A stretch of 64,000 bases of DNA. It comes from Streptomyces sp. RKAG290. Lineage in GTDB: Bacteria > Actinomycetota > Actinomycetes > Streptomycetales > Streptomycetaceae. Under the pieces are notes generated by a model. It saw nothing but the letters and a program-made list of their open reading frames with translations. It had not been told where the DNA came from and did not search any database. The stretch covers positions 2,542,001-2,606,000 of the forward strand of contig NZ_JAJOZC010000001.1 of assembly GCF_023701695.1 (NCBI RefSeq), given 5' to 3'. How positions within the stretch are numbered: the stretch's first letter is position 1; each line of letters starts with the position of its first letter. This document shows, piece by piece, positions 25,199-34,685 of this stretch. A program made the translations under genes and the position numbers.

Positions 25199-26092
25199 AT
25201 GACACGCACCAGCAGGACAGGGCGCGGCCGCGCGCACCGAGGGGGCCGGGGGTCCGCGGCGGCCACCGCGGCCGTCGCCGTACTCGCGCTGGCCGCGGTG
25301 ACAGCCGGGTGCAAGCCGCAGCCCGCGGGCGGCGCCTCGGCCGCACCGTCGGCGAGCAGCTCGCCCGGCGACGACGCCAAGCCGTCGGCGAGCGGACCGG
25401 CACCGGCCACACCGTCCGCGAAGCCCGCCTCTCCCTCGAAGGCCGCGCCCGACCCGCAGGGCAAGGTGCTGCTGGCGAGCGGCGCGCGGAACAAGCAGGT
25501 GCGCGAGCTCCAGGCCAGGCTGCGTCAGATCGGCCACTTCGACCGCAGCCCCACGGGCTATTACGGCACCGTCACGGTCGCCGCCGTGCAGTCGTTCCAG
25601 GGCAAGCGCGGGCTGTCCCGTACCGGGAAGACGGACACCCTCACCTGGCAGAAGCTGCTCGGCATGACGCACGCGCCGACGGCCACCGAGCTGAACCCGC
25701 CGACCACCCGCCCGGTCGCGAAGCCGGACAAGCGCTGTCTGACGGGCCGGGTGATCTGCATCAGCAAGAACAGCCGGACGCTGTCCTGGATGATCGACGG
25801 CAGGGTCGTCTCGTCGATGGACGTGCGGTTCGGCTCGCAGTACACGCCGACCCGCGAGGGCACCTTCTCGGTGTACTGGAAGTCCCGGCACCACGTGTCG
25901 ACGATCTACCACACGGCCATGCCGTACGCGATGTTCTTCAGCGGCGGCCAGGCGGTGCACTACTCGTCGGACTTCGCGGCCCGCGGCTACAACGGCGCCT
26001 CGCACGGCTGCGTCAACGTCCGGGACGAGGGGAAGATCGCCTCGCTGTTCGCCCAGGTCCACAACGGCGACAAGGTCGTCGTCTTCGGGTGA
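25199..26092 (+). CDS. L,D-transpeptidase lipoprotein with peptidoglycan-binding domain
   Basis: 297 residues. A signal peptide ends at the lipobox VTAGC (Cys38). A Ser/Pro/Ala-rich linker and a PG_binding_1 domain follow ([24 protein letters not shown]..., residues ~100-155). The C-terminal YkuD catalytic domain has the active-site motif SHGCVNV with Cys near residue 271 and the upstream His in AVHYSSD. Such enzymes form 3-3 peptidoglycan cross-links or attach proteins to the wall outside the membrane. Start ATG 25199. It is divergent from the mutase gene and followed by a hairpin. Confidence 0.92.
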   Translation: MTRTSRTGRGRAHRGGRGSAAATAAVAVLALAAVTAGCKPQPAGGASAAPSASSSPGDDAKPSASGPAPATPSAKPASPSKAAPDPQGKVLLASGARNKQVRELQARLRQIGHFDRSPTGYYGTVTVAAVQSFQGKRGLSRTGKTDTLTWQKLLGMTHAPTATELNPPTTRPVAKPDKRCLTGRVICISKNSRTLSWMIDGRVVSSMDVRFGSQYTPTREGTFSVYWKSRHHVSTIYHTAMPYAMFFSGGQAVHYSSDFAARGYNGASHGCVNVRDEGKIASLFAQVHNGDKVVVFG

Positions 26093-26123
26093 GCGCCGTG
26101 GCGGCAGCGGTCGGATTTTGAGG

Positions 26124-26162
26124 GGCGCGGGCGGGACCGGGGGAACGTGTCCCGCCCGCGCC
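26124..26162 (+). terminator. Terminator hairpin after the L,D-transpeptidase gene
   Basis: GGCGCGGGCGGGAC (26124-26137) pairs with GTCCCGCCCGCGCC (26149-26162) across an 11-nt loop, 31 nt after the stop codon and before the convergent membrane-protein gene. Confidence 0.7.
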
Positions 26163-26292
26163 GTTGCGCCGAGCCGAAGGTACGGGGGGAACCCCGGCTC
26201 AGGACGCTGCCGATGACCAGTCGGCTCACTCTGTACTGCGTCCGCGTGCCGAAAAACGTCACACCCCGTGTCGGACGGGGCGGCGCGGGAGG

Positions 26293-27451
26293 TCAGCGGG
26301 CCGCGGCGGAACCGTCCGGCGCCGGGGTCTGCGGGGCCGTGGAGCCCGCCGGGGCCAGGCCCGTACCGGCGGACGGCACCGAGGACGCGCGGGAGAATCC
26401 GATCGACGGGAGGGAGCCCGCACCGCCGGCCGCCGAGCCGTCGCCGCTGCCCGGCGCTCCGCTGTTGTCGTCGCCACCGCTGTCGCCGTCGGCCTTGTCG
26501 AGCATCCGGTCGCAGAACCGGTCCAGGTTGCGGGCGCCCTTGGCCAGCGCTTCGAGGCGCCGCCTGCGGTCGTCGTCGAGCTTGCCGTCGCGGTAGTCGC
26601 GGCAGGCCTTCAGGGTCTTGGCGTACCAGGCACCGGAGGCGTTGTCGTCCTGCGGGTCCGCGGGCTGTTCCGTGCCGTCGTCCTTGTCCGTACCGCCGGT
26701 GTCGCCCGCCGAGCCGCTCGCCGTGCCGTCCTGCTGTCCGGCGCCGTCGTCCTTGCCGCCGGTGTCCTGGCCGGTGGGGGCGCTGCCGCCGGGGGGCCGG
26801 TGCTCGGCTCGTCCGGGCGGCCGGAGTCCGGGGCCGGCGACGACGCGGTCTTCGTACCCGGGGAGCCGGGCGGCGGTGCGGACGTCCCGTCGTCGTCCGG
26901 GGCGAGGCCGGAGCCGAGTTCCCCGGGGGACGCGGCGGCCGACACCGAGTTCGCGGGCGTGGGAGTCCGCCCCCGAACGGGCCTGGCAGCACCCCGGTCC
27001 CGGCGGCCACCGCCACCCCGCCGATCGCGCAGCACGCGAGGGAGGCGACCAGGCCGAAACGGATGGGCCGGCTCCAGCGCAGCGGGCGGGGACCGCGGGA
27101 GCCCGCGGACCCGGCCACCCTGCCGGAGGCGGCCCGGCCTATGTGTACGGGAGCGAGCACCCCGGGCTCATCGACTCCGTCCGCCGCGGCGGACGGTACG
27201 TGGTCCGGCCGCGCGGCCGCGGCAGGGGTACGGGACGCGGAGCGGGGGACTGCGCGGAAGGCGGCCAGCGCGGCGGCCTCGCCGGGGAGTTCACCGGTGG
27301 CCGGACGGGCGGTCCGGGCGGCGGCTTCCAGGGCTGCCGCGAGTCTTTCGGCCTGCTGTGCGGGGAGGCCGTCGGCAGGATCGACCGGTTCGCGGCGGAG
27401 CAATCTCTCCGCCGCTTCCCTGTCAAGCCATTCGTCGTGCTCGTCGGCCAT
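26293..27451 (-). CDS. Membrane anti-sigma-like partner of the ECF sigma factor, two homopolymer frameshifts
   Basis: Three frames together encode one protein of ~386 residues if a base is added in the C5 run at 26970-26974 and another in the G6 run at 26791-26796. N-terminal ~130 residues are cytosolic and charged ([20 protein letters not shown]). One membrane span follows ([20 protein letters not shown]). After it come a long Gly/Asp/Thr/Pro-rich outer segment and a small conserved module, [17 protein letters not shown]...FCDRML, with two Cys. The start ATG 27451 overlaps the sigma factor stop (TGATG), so the pair is coupled. The role as an anti-sigma or sensor is inferred from this coupling; no classic zinc anti-sigma motif is visible. 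Confidence 0.72.
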
Positions 27452-28347
27452 CACATGTCCTTCTGCGTCCACAGACGCGAATGCGTCACACCGGCGGGCG
27501 CCGCCACGCCGGTGCGGGAGGGGCGCTGCGCGGGTACGGCACCGAGTTCCGCCGTCCGGGCTGCCGCGTTGCCGTGCGGGGACGACGCCGGGGCCGGGCT
27601 GTCGGCCGGCCCCCTGGGCGCACCGGCCCCGCCGGCCGGGGCGCCGCCGCGCGGACGGCCGTCCTGCGCGTGCTCCGTGGCCGTCAGATCTCCGCCGCCC
27701 CCGGGATGCTGCACGCTGTCCACGCTGTCCGCCCGCAGCAGTTCGGCGAGCCGCTTCAGTCCGCGGTGGGCCGCGGTGCGTACCGCGCCCGGCCGCTTGC
27801 CCAGCGTCTGCGCCGCGGTCTTCGCGTCGAGTCCGACCACCACGCGCAGCACCACGGCCTCGGCCTGGTCCTGCGGCAGCTGGGCGATGAGGGCCATGGT
27901 GCGGCCGGTGGCCAGCGCCTCGATCGCCTCGGTCGCCGTGTCGGACTCGGCCGGCTTCTCGGACAGCTCCGTCTCGTCGCCGCCGATCGAGGGCCGCCTG
28001 CCGCGCATCCGCAGATGGTCCAGGGCGCGGTTGCGCGCTATGCGGGCCGCCCAGCCCCGGAACCGGTCCGCGTCACCGCTGAACCGGTCGAGGTCCCGCG
28101 CTATCTGGAGCCACGACTCCGATGCCACGTCCTCCGCGTCCGGCTCACCCACCAGCGTCCTTATGTAGCCCAGCAACCGCGGCTGCACAGCGCGGTACAC
28201 AGTACGGAAGGCGTCCTCGTCCCCGTCCTGTGCCGCGAGCACCGCGGCAGTAAGCCCCGCGTCGTCCCCCAGCACTCCCTCAACCCGCCCTGCTGTCCGC
28301 AATCGCAGCTGGTCACCACTGCCGCGCCACCCTGCGCGACTCAGCAC
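27451..28347 (-). CDS. ECF-type RNA polymerase sigma factor with C-terminal extension
   Basis: 298 residues from GTG 28347 with an AAGGA ribosome site. Region 2 is [43 protein letters not shown]...[18 protein letters not shown] (residues ~45-115). Region 4 is [48 protein letters not shown] (residues ~150-205). A disordered Pro/Ala/Gly-rich tail of ~75 residues follows, longer than in typical ECF factors. It is coupled to the downstream membrane protein by overlapping stop and start codons. Target promoters are unknown. Confidence 0.9.
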   Translation of the reverse strand: MLSRAGWRGSGDQLRLRTAGRVEGVLGDDAGLTAAVLAAQDGDEDAFRTVYRAVQPRLLGYIRTLVGEPDAEDVASESWLQIARDLDRFSGDADRFRGWAARIARNRALDHLRMRGRRPSIGGDETELSEKPAESDTATEAIEALATGRTMALIAQLPQDQAEAVVLRVVVGLDAKTAAQTLGKRPGAVRTAAHRGLKRLAELLRADSVDSVQHPGGGGDLTATEHAQDGRPRGGAPAGGAGAPRGPADSPAPASSPHGNAAARTAELGAVPAQRPSRTGVAAPAGVTHSRLWTQKDM

Positions 28348-28478
28348 GCTACGTCCTTCGCGGGCATCACGTCCATGACTTGTACAACCCGCAACATTCC
28401 GGGGACAGGCTGCGGTGTGACAGAAAACGCAGTCACGGCGCTGAGATGAGTACGGGGTCGTCCTGCGGCCCCGCGGAA

Positions 28479-28522
28479 GACGACCGGGGCCTCTCCTGTG
28501 GGGGGTGGCGGCCCCGGTCGTC
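28479..28522. terminator. Stem-loop near the left border of the RHS island
   Basis: GACGACCGGGGCC (28479-28491) pairs with GGCCCCGGTCGTC (28510-28522) around an 18-nt loop. It lies upstream of the sigma factor gene and could end transcription coming leftwards out of the island. Confidence 0.5.
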
Positions 28523-28548
28523 CTCGTTCACCTCCACCGGCCCCGATG

Positions 28549-28579
28549 CCGCGTCAGCCGTGCACCCGGGCCCGCCGCG
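28549..28579 (-). repeat. Island-flanking direct repeat, left copy
   Basis: 31 bp, identical at 30 positions to 36158-36188. The right copy is the 3' end of a core gene (its last codons encode RRARVRG then TGA). The left copy preserves the same frame and stop (RRARVHG, TGA). The two copies bracket the RHS operon. Confidence 0.65.
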
Positions 28580-28616
28580 CGCAGCCGGGCGCTCCGCCGT
28601 CCTTGATGATCTTCAC
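28554..28616 (-). CDS. Tiny open frame ending in the island repeat (20 codons, doubtful)
   Basis: GTG 28616 has an AGGAG ribosome site 8 nt upstream and encodes 20 residues beginning MKIIKDGGAP and ending RRARVHG, the last seven from the duplicated repeat. It may be the tip of a gene truncated at the island border rather than a working gene. No family is recognised. Confidence 0.2.
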   Translation of the reverse strand: MKIIKDGGAPGCARRARVHG

Positions 28617-28783
28617 CGAGGCTGCTCCTCGTGGGGGCGGTAATGCCGCCCTGGCCGCTTCAACGGGCACGGCCATCCGCGACGGCGCGCTCTATTCGCT
28701 CATCCGCATACGCGAAGGCGACGCGGCCCGGTGCGAGTCCCGCGGGTCGCTGCTGGCCCTGGCCGGGCAAGACCGAACAGACC

Positions 28784-28918
28784 TCACGACGTTTCGGGCG
28801 TGATGAACTCCAGCGCGCTGCCCCTGAAGCGGCCACCGCAGACCGGGCACTCGTTGCGGTACGAGTGGGAGCGTGAGCGCTCGAGACTGTCGGAGAACAA
28901 GGGCACAACTGTGGTCAT
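28784..28918 (-). CDS. Short zinc-ribbon-like peptide, possible remnant
   Basis: 44 residues from ATG 28918, containing NECPVCGGRF, a half zinc ribbon. In-frame residues upstream also look partly coding (RFRLRFQVVE), so this may be the end of a longer, decayed gene. It lies 166 nt after the candidate immunity gene on the same strand and could be cargo or a remnant of the polymorphic-toxin locus. There is no clear ribosome site. Confidence 0.25.
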   Translation of the reverse strand: MTTVVPLFSDSLERSRSHSYRNECPVCGGRFRGSALEFITPETS

Positions 28919-29084
28919 TTCGACCACCTGGAACCGCAGCCGGAACCTCCGTTGCGAACCCCGTGTGGGCTTGGGCGAGGACCCCGGGGACACGATCGGG
29001 GGCGATCCTCCCTCGCGATGCAGCTCGCAGTGCCGCCGAGCCGCTGCGCAGCACCCGCGCGAAAACGCCCCATGTCGAGCTCGG

Positions 29085-29843
29085 TCACCCGTTTCCGTAG
29101 TCCTCGACCATGGTGGCGATGAGGTCGAGCAGGACGTCGGCCCGGTGCCGGTCATCTTGTTGGTTGCGCAGGGCTTCGTCGGCGGCCCGGAGGCGGGCCA
29201 GAGCGGCGGGTTCGCCGTCCACCAGATCGTCGACCACCGGCGTGGTGATCAGGTCCAGGCACTCTGTGAGCAGCCGACGCGTGGCGTCGGAAGGCGGGGC
29301 GGGATCGGGGTCGGCGAACCCAGTGGACAAGTACCGGACCGGGTCGGTCAGATTCCAGCCGACGACGCTGCCGTGCTGGACGAGGAGCGCCACGTCCGGG
29401 GCGATGCCGATACAGGCCTCCAGCGGTTCGTCCAGGACGTCGAGGTCGCGCAGACAGATCAGCATGGCGTCGCCGGGAGCGCGGCACAGCACCGTGCACG
29501 TCTCATGCCGGAAGTCCCGGATCTCGTCAGCGCTGAGCCCGCCGGGGCGTACGGAAGGCAGGACGGGAAGGCGGGCGGAGGTCTCGGCGGCGGCGGACAC
29601 GTACGGCATCTGGAGTTCGGCCCCGACCAGTTTTCGGCTGTCCGGGGCGAACCGGAAGACATCGGGCGTGTCCCACAGCCAGTGCTGGCTACCGAAGGTA
29701 TTCGCGACGAACCGCTCACGCTCCTTCACGTCCGCGTAGTTCATGACGCGCACAGAGTCACCTGCGAAGCGGGGGGTGATGTGCAGCGGATCGTCCGTCA
29801 CCGTTGCGCGCCAGTCGCCGTCGAACGACAGTTTCGTCATCAT
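29085..29843 (-). CDS. Candidate immunity protein for the RHS toxin
   Basis: 252 residues from ATG 29843, only 7 nt after the toxin gene stop, with AGGCAGGA as ribosome site. No signal peptide or membrane segment is seen, so it is cytosolic, as needed to neutralise a toxin in the producing cell. The protein is mixed alpha/beta (KLSFDGDWRATVTDD, VLCRAPGDAMLICLRDLDVLDEPLEAC) with an acidic C-terminal half. I do not recognise a family. The immunity role is inferred purely from position: the gene directly following a polymorphic toxin C-terminus is usually its immunity gene. Confidence 0.65.
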   Translation of the reverse strand: MMTKLSFDGDWRATVTDDPLHITPRFAGDSVRVMNYADVKERERFVANTFGSQHWLWDTPDVFRFAPDSRKLVGAELQMPYVSAAAETSARLPVLPSVRPGGLSADEIRDFRHETCTVLCRAPGDAMLICLRDLDVLDEPLEACIGIAPDVALLVQHGSVVGWNLTDPVRYLSTGFADPDPAPPSDATRRLLTECLDLITTPVVDDLVDGEPAALARLRAADEALRNQQDDRHRADVLLDLIATMVEDYGNG

Positions 29844-29850
29844 TCCTGCC

Positions 29851-32800
29851 TCATCTGATCTGCACTCCTGGGGCCAGGTTGCCGAACTTGCCGGGAATCC
29901 TGCCCTCCACGATGTCCTCGTGGGTGATTGGCTTGCCAGGGTCCGACGGGCTGCCGCCAAGCGCCCTCCAACCGGACTCACCCTTGATGCCCGACTCTCC
30001 GTAGGCCGTGATGGCCTGGCCTTGCTTGGGGCCGGGCCCGTAGACCACGGCAATGTCATTGTCCTTCCGGAAGATGAAGTTTCCTGACTGGCCCGATGAC
30101 TGGTACACGGCATCAGGGTTCTTAAGGATCTCCAGAACCCGTTCGTCGGTGAAACCGTGCCCCGTGTCCCCGTGGTAGTCGGCGTGCTTCTTCAACTCGC
30201 CGTTCTGTGCCCTCGCGAGGACGTCGTCCACGATCTTGTTGATCCGCTTCTGGGCCTTCTCCTCGTTCGCGTACTTGGGCATCAGGCCCAGCGGGTCGCA
30301 ACCCCTGTGGGGATTTTCCACGTACGCGACCGGGTTCCGAGCCGGAGCCAGCCCCAGCGGGTCCGGGGAGGCGTAGCGGCCGGTTTCGGGGTCGTAGTGG
30401 CGAAAGACGTTGTAGTGGAGGCCGGTTTCGGGGTCGTAGTACTGGCCAGGGAAGCGCAGCGGGGTGTATGCGCGACTGTTCCGGGACCAGGCCGTGGTAC
30501 CCCAGAGCGTGGAGCGGGAGCGCCAGGCGATGTCGCCGGTCTCGTCGATCAGTTCGGCGGGGGTGCCTATGAGGTCGGTGGCGATGGCGAAGAAGCGGCG
30601 GTCGATCTCTGCCTGGCCGTCGTCGGCCGTGAGGATGCGCTCAGTCTGCGTCATGGGTGTGTTGCCGCGGTGGTCCCAGGTGAGGGCGACCGTGTTCGGG
30701 GTGTCCGGGTGGTGGGTGGTCTGTTCGCACAGGGTCAGGCCGTCCCAGGCGAACCGGACCTCCTCGGCCACGCTTCCGTCGGCGGCCGAGAGGCGCTGTT
30801 TCGCAGTGCGACGGCCAAGCGGGTCGTAGCGGTAGCGCCACCGTGTGCCGTCGGGGGTGATGACGGAGGTGAGACGGTTCTCCGCGTCCCACGTGTAGCG
30901 CCAGTTGTCGGGCCTGCGGGAGAGGCGAGTCTTCTGGCGCAGGGTGACCCGGCCGAGGGCGTCGTGCTCAAAGCGGACGTTCCCGGCGCGGGTGATGGTG
31001 GTGCCGGTGTAGGCGCGCGGTCCGGTGGCCTCGCTGCCGGGGTGGCCGGACGGCCAGGACGCCGAGGTCTGGTTGCCGGCGTCGTCGTAGGCGTAGCGCT
31101 CTGTCCAGCCCTTGGCGTGGACGGCGGTGACGCGGTCCGCCCGGTCGAGATCGAAGGTACGGGTACCTGAGAGCTGGTCGGCGACGGAGGTCACGTTTCC
31201 GTCGGCGCCGTAGGAGTAGGCACGGCTGTTGACGCGGCGTGCTCCGGCGGTGATGTGCTGCTCGGAGAGCCGTCCGGCTTCGTCCCAGGCCGATGTCATG
31301 GTGAGCGCGTCACCGAAGGCGCGGGAGAGCTCCCGGCCGACGGCGTCGTGTGTGAAGTCGATCCGGTGGCCACCGCTGGTCAGGCGCTGGGGCGTGCCAT
31401 CGGCGCCGTAGGCGTAGGAGGTGACATGGCCGGTGGGCGTGGTGCGGCGTGTACGGCGGCCCAGGGCGTCGTAGGAGTAGGAGATGGGACGGCCGCCGAC
31501 CAGCTCGGTCTTGACCTTTCCCCGGCGGTCGTACTGGTATCGGAGTTCGCTGTCCGGCCCCACCGCCTCCAGCAGGCGTCCCGCACCGTCGTAGGCGTAG
31601 GCCGTCACTTGGCCGTCGACGTCCTTGCTGACCACCTGGCCGAGCTGGTCGCGTTCGAACGATATGGTCCCGCCGAGCACGTCGGTGCGGGAGGCGAGCC
31701 GGCCCACGGCATCCACCCGGTAGGTGAGAGTGCGGCCGTCGAAGTCGGTCTCAGAGACGATGTTGCCGGCCGCGTCGTACGCGTAGCTCCAGACCAGTCC
31801 CTGCGGGTTGGAGACGCGGGTGAGGCGCAGTTCGTTGTCGTGCTCGAACTCGTAGCGGGCGCCGTCCGGTCCGGTGCGGGCGAGGGGCAGGTCGAAGTGC
31901 GTGTACTCGGAGCGGGAGATGCCACCGGACGCGTCGGTATGGGTCAGTAGGTTGCCCTCGCCGTCGTACCTCCACGATTCCGTGGCGCCGTCGGGTCCGG
32001 TACGGCGGGCCAGTTGGCCGTCGGTGTGCCACTCCAAGAGGGTGACACCGCCCACCGGATCGGTGACGCGGACCGGTCTGCCGAGGGCGTCCCGTTCCGT
32101 GCGGGTGACCGCGCCGGTCGGGCCGGTCACCACCGCGGGCAGGCCCGCCGCGTCGCACACCACCCACGTCCTGGCGCCGAGCGCGTCGGTGACCGAGGTG
32201 AGTCGTCCGGCGTGGTCATAGGTGTAGCGGGTCGTGGAGCCGGCCGGGTCGGTGACCGACGTGCGGTTCCCGCATTCGTCGAACTCGTGGAGCACCCGGC
32301 TGCCGTCCGGCCCAACGACCTCCACCGGCAGACCCAACAGCCCACGTATGGTGTGCAGTTCGCCGCCGTCGGGGGCGGTGGCGGAAATGAGGCGGCCGTC
32401 TTCGTCGTAGGCGAAGGCGGTGCGCAGGCCCAGCGGGTCGGTGCGGGCCCGGAGGTTGCCGCGCGGGTCGTAGGTGAACCGGGTGGTGTGGCCGAGCGGG
32501 TCGGTGACGGCCAGCAGACGGCAGCCGGGGCCGAAGAGGTAGCGGGTGGCGTGCCCGTCGGCGGTGGTAAGCGTGGTAGTGCGGTGGCCTGTCCCGGGAT
32601 CCGGGTCGGTGTAAGCCAGAGTGATCTGGACGTGACCGGCCTCGCCGCCCTCCGCCACGACGCGGTCCCGGTCGTCGTAGACGTAATCGTAGCGGCTGTT
32701 GTTCGAGTCGATCCAGGCAATGACGCGCCGGCGGTCGTCGTAAACGTAGGTGGTGGTGGCGCCGGAGGGCTTGGTGACGTTGGTGAGATTGCCGTCGTCG

Positions 32801-34683
32801 TAGCCGTAGGCCATCAGGGGCAGGTCGGCGCCGTTGTCGCCCGCGCTGCCCAGTGCCAGTGCGGTAATCAGGCCGTCGGCGGCCGACAACTTCACCTGGT
32901 GGCCCGCCGAGTGGACCAGGGCCAGCGGCAGACCGTCCTCGCCGCGGTCGATGTGGATTGCGTGGCCGTTGCGTTCGGCCACTTCTGACAGCCATGCGGT
33001 TCCGTCACCCCCCGGTTCGTTGCCGGACGGCGCAGTGAAGTGGAACGTCAGGCCGCTGTCCAGGGCGGTGACCGTGTAGTCGCCGTCAACATCGCGGACC
33101 AGCAGGGTGCGGGCCCGACCGGTCGCCGGTGCGGTGGGCGAGCCGGGGACCGGGTGTGGGTACGGGACCAGGAGCCCTTCTGCGGTGACGTGGACGACGC
33201 CGACGGCGTCGATCTCCAGCCGCTCGTCGACGGTGGACGTCCAGGCGGGCCCCAGGAAGCGGCCGACGGCACAACCCGATTCGGTGCGGCGGGTAAAGAC
33301 CAGCGGCAGGATGCCGGGGACTTCGACGTCGGTCTGCGGCAGGTACATGTGGCCCGTGGCGAGGTCCACTGGGTCGCCGCCCGGGTTGCGGTCGCCGTCC
33401 GGGGTGCTGTGGGTGCCTTCCGGGGCGTCGTCGACGAGCTTACGCAGCCGGTCGGCCTCGGCGGCCTCTTCGGCGACCTTGCGCAGCCGGGCGGCCTCGG
33501 CGGCCTCTTCGGCGACCTTGCGCAGCCGGGCGGCCTCTTCGGCGACGCGCGCGCCCTTCACCGCGGCGCCGCCGCCGCCGGTGGCGATGGTCATCGCGAT
33601 GTCGGGTATCAGCCGGCCGAAGCCCTCGGCCGGGTCCTTCATGAAGTCCTTGGCCATCTGGATGCCGGTGCCGGTCGGGTCGTTGGCAGCGACCACCAGC
33701 CCGGCGGCCAGGCTGTTGAGGGACGTGACGTACTCGGCCGGGTGCGTGAGGTTGTACGGGTCCATGGGGTTGACGCTGCGGACGAAGTTGAGAGTGCCGG
33801 CCGTGGCCTTGATGATGCCGCCGTCCATGTGCACGCTCATGAGCTGGAACTCTTCCGCCCCGTCGCGCAACTGCTCGGCGTACGAAGGCTTCTGCGGCGC
33901 CATGTCGCGCGCGGCCTGAACCGCCGAGCGCGCGGTCTGTGCCGCCGAGTTCCGCTGCTCGCGGGCCTCGGCGAGAAGGTCCTGCGCATCCTGCATCAGC
34001 TTGATGCCGGGGTCGACGAACGTCGACGCGGGGCGGGGAGGCAGAGACGACGGGTCGCGCGTGTCGGAGGACTGGGCGTTGTAGCGGTCGACGGCACTAT
34101 TGTAGTCGTCGACCTTCTTTCGATGGGCACCCGCAGCGTCCTCGGAGGCCTTGACACCCTCCTTCCACTTGTCGATCGCCGTCTGGGCCTGTCCCTGCGC
34201 CCAGGTGACGGTGTCGGCGAACGCGTCGAGGGCTCCGAGCGCCTTCGTGGTCGCATCGGCGGCGGCGTACCACTTGGGCGGCTGGGTACCCACCGCGGTG
34301 CGCAACGCGTCGGCCGTCTCCCCCTTGAGCTGACCGGAGTCCAGGCCCTTGAGACCGTCACCGGTGCCGTCGAAGGCCGACTGGAAGGCGCGAAGCTTGG
34401 TGACGGTGGCGTTGAGCTTGCTGGGGCTGCCGTAGATCAGTTTGGTCTTGTCCTCGGTCTGCCCGAGGTCCATCTCATCGACTTCCGCGCCCATCCGGTT
34501 GGCGACCGAACGGGACTGCTCGCGCACCCAGTCCGCACCGGAATCCCAGCCGACGTCATCCAGCCGGTCGGCGGTCCAGTTCCCGGCGTCCTCAACCCGG
34601 TCACCGGCCCACTCGACACCGTCCTCGACCACGTCCTCGACCGAGTCGGGCGTGAGGTCCTTGATGAAGTCGCCTATACCCAC
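29851..34683 (-). CDS. RHS-repeat polymorphic toxin with type VII secretion signal domain and C-terminal nuclease-like toxin
   Basis: 1610 residues from GTG 34683. Residues ~1-240 match the putative T7SS-secreted N-terminal domain (GIGDFIKDLTPDSVEDVVEDG..., long helical hairpins). Residues ~380-414 are a 13-residue tandem repeat (LRKVAEEAAEAAR). A DUF6531 domain starts near residue 425 (GGDPVDLATGHMYLPQTDVEVPG). About 1000 residues of RHS/YD repeats follow (YDDRDRVVAEG, YDHAGRLTSVTDALG). The RHS core ends at DPETGRYASPDPLGL near residue 1450. The last 143 residues (29854-30282) are the toxin: HADYHGDTGHGFTDERVLEILKNPDAVYQ, NDIAVVYGPG and AITAYG resemble BECR-fold ribonucleases. A longer in-frame extension upstream of 34683 overlaps the preceding gene and is rejected. 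Confidence 0.9.
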   Translation of the reverse strand: MGIGDFIKDLTPDSVEDVVEDGVEWAGDRVEDAGNWTADRLDDVGWDSGADWVREQSRSVANRMGAEVDEMDLGQTEDKTKLIYGSPSKLNATVTKLRAFQSAFDGTGDGLKGLDSGQLKGETADALRTAVGTQPPKWYAAADATTKALGALDAFADTVTWAQGQAQTAIDKWKEGVKASEDAAGAHRKKVDDYNSAVDRYNAQSSDTRDPSSLPPRPASTFVDPGIKLMQDAQDLLAEAREQRNSAAQTARSAVQAARDMAPQKPSYAEQLRDGAEEFQLMSVHMDGGIIKATAGTLNFVRSVNPMDPYNLTHPAEYVTSLNSLAAGLVVAANDPTGTGIQMAKDFMKDPAEGFGRLIPDIAMTIATGGGGAAVKGARVAEEAARLRKVAEEAAEAARLRKVAEEAAEADRLRKLVDDAPEGTHSTPDGDRNPGGDPVDLATGHMYLPQTDVEVPGILPLVFTRRTESGCAVGRFLGPAWTSTVDERLEIDAVGVVHVTAEGLLVPYPHPVPGSPTAPATGRARTLLVRDVDGDYTVTALDSGLTFHFTAPSGNEPGGDGTAWLSEVAERNGHAIHIDRGEDGLPLALVHSAGHQVKLSAADGLITALALGSAGDNGADLPLMAYGYDDGNLTNVTKPSGATTTYVYDDRRRVIAWIDSNNSRYDYVYDDRDRVVAEGGEAGHVQITLAYTDPDPGTGHRTTTLTTADGHATRYLFGPGCRLLAVTDPLGHTTRFTYDPRGNLRARTDPLGLRTAFAYDEDGRLISATAPDGGELHTIRGLLGLPVEVVGPDGSRVLHEFDECGNRTSVTDPAGSTTRYTYDHAGRLTSVTDALGARTWVVCDAAGLPAVVTGPTGAVTRTERDALGRPVRVTDPVGGVTLLEWHTDGQLARRTGPDGATESWRYDGEGNLLTHTDASGGISRSEYTHFDLPLARTGPDGARYEFEHDNELRLTRVSNPQGLVWSYAYDAAGNIVSETDFDGRTLTYRVDAVGRLASRTDVLGGTISFERDQLGQVVSKDVDGQVTAYAYDGAGRLLEAVGPDSELRYQYDRRGKVKTELVGGRPISYSYDALGRRTRRTTPTGHVTSYAYGADGTPQRLTSGGHRIDFTHDAVGRELSRAFGDALTMTSAWDEAGRLSEQHITAGARRVNSRAYSYGADGNVTSVADQLSGTRTFDLDRADRVTAVHAKGWTERYAYDDAGNQTSASWPSGHPGSEATGPRAYTGTTITRAGNVRFEHDALGRVTLRQKTRLSRRPDNWRYTWDAENRLTSVITPDGTRWRYRYDPLGRRTAKQRLSAADGSVAEEVRFAWDGLTLCEQTTHHPDTPNTVALTWDHRGNTPMTQTERILTADDGQAEIDRRFFAIATDLIGTPAELIDETGDIAWRSRSTLWGTTAWSRNSRAYTPLRFPGQYYDPETGLHYNVFRHYDPETGRYASPDPLGLAPARNPVAYVENPHRGCDPLGLMPKYANEEKAQKRINKIVDDVLARAQNGELKKHADYHGDTGHGFTDERVLEILKNPDAVYQSSGQSGNFIFRKDNDIAVVYGPGPKQGQAITAYGESGIKGESGWRALGGSPSDPGKPITHEDIVEGRIPGKFGNLAPGVQIR
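33442..33548 (-). repeat. 39-bp tandem repeat inside the RHS toxin gene
   Basis: Two full 39-bp units (33442-33480, 33481-33519) and a shortened third encode the 13-residue unit LRKVAEEAAEAAR. It is an Ala/Glu-rich helical linker between the secretion domain and DUF6531. Copy number is likely to vary between strains. Confidence 0.75.
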
Positions 34684-34685
34684 AG

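Larger units (their letters stand above)
28348..29084. other. Gene-poor stretch at the left border of the RHS island
   Basis: This 737-nt stretch holds no convincing full gene. It contains the hairpin 28479-28522, one copy of the 31-bp island repeat (28549-28579), a tiny open frame (28554-28616, minus) and a short zinc-ribbon-like frame (28784-28918, minus). The open frames on both strands look non-coding or degraded, as expected for an insertion scar. Confidence 0.5.

Noticed and set aside
24971..27472. One giant minus-strand frame joining the mutase, the L,D-transpeptidase antisense and the membrane protein
   Set aside because: High GC leaves long frames open; only the mutase part and the first codons of the membrane protein have coding character.
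28690..28760. A GGTGCGAGTCC segment resembling a tRNA T-loop
   Set aside because: No cloverleaf could be folded around it; acceptor and anticodon stems are missing.
29854..30282. Naming the RHS toxin tip as a specific tRNase (for example colicin D or E5)
   Set aside because: Only fold-level resemblance is visible; the sequence is too divergent to name a target RNA.
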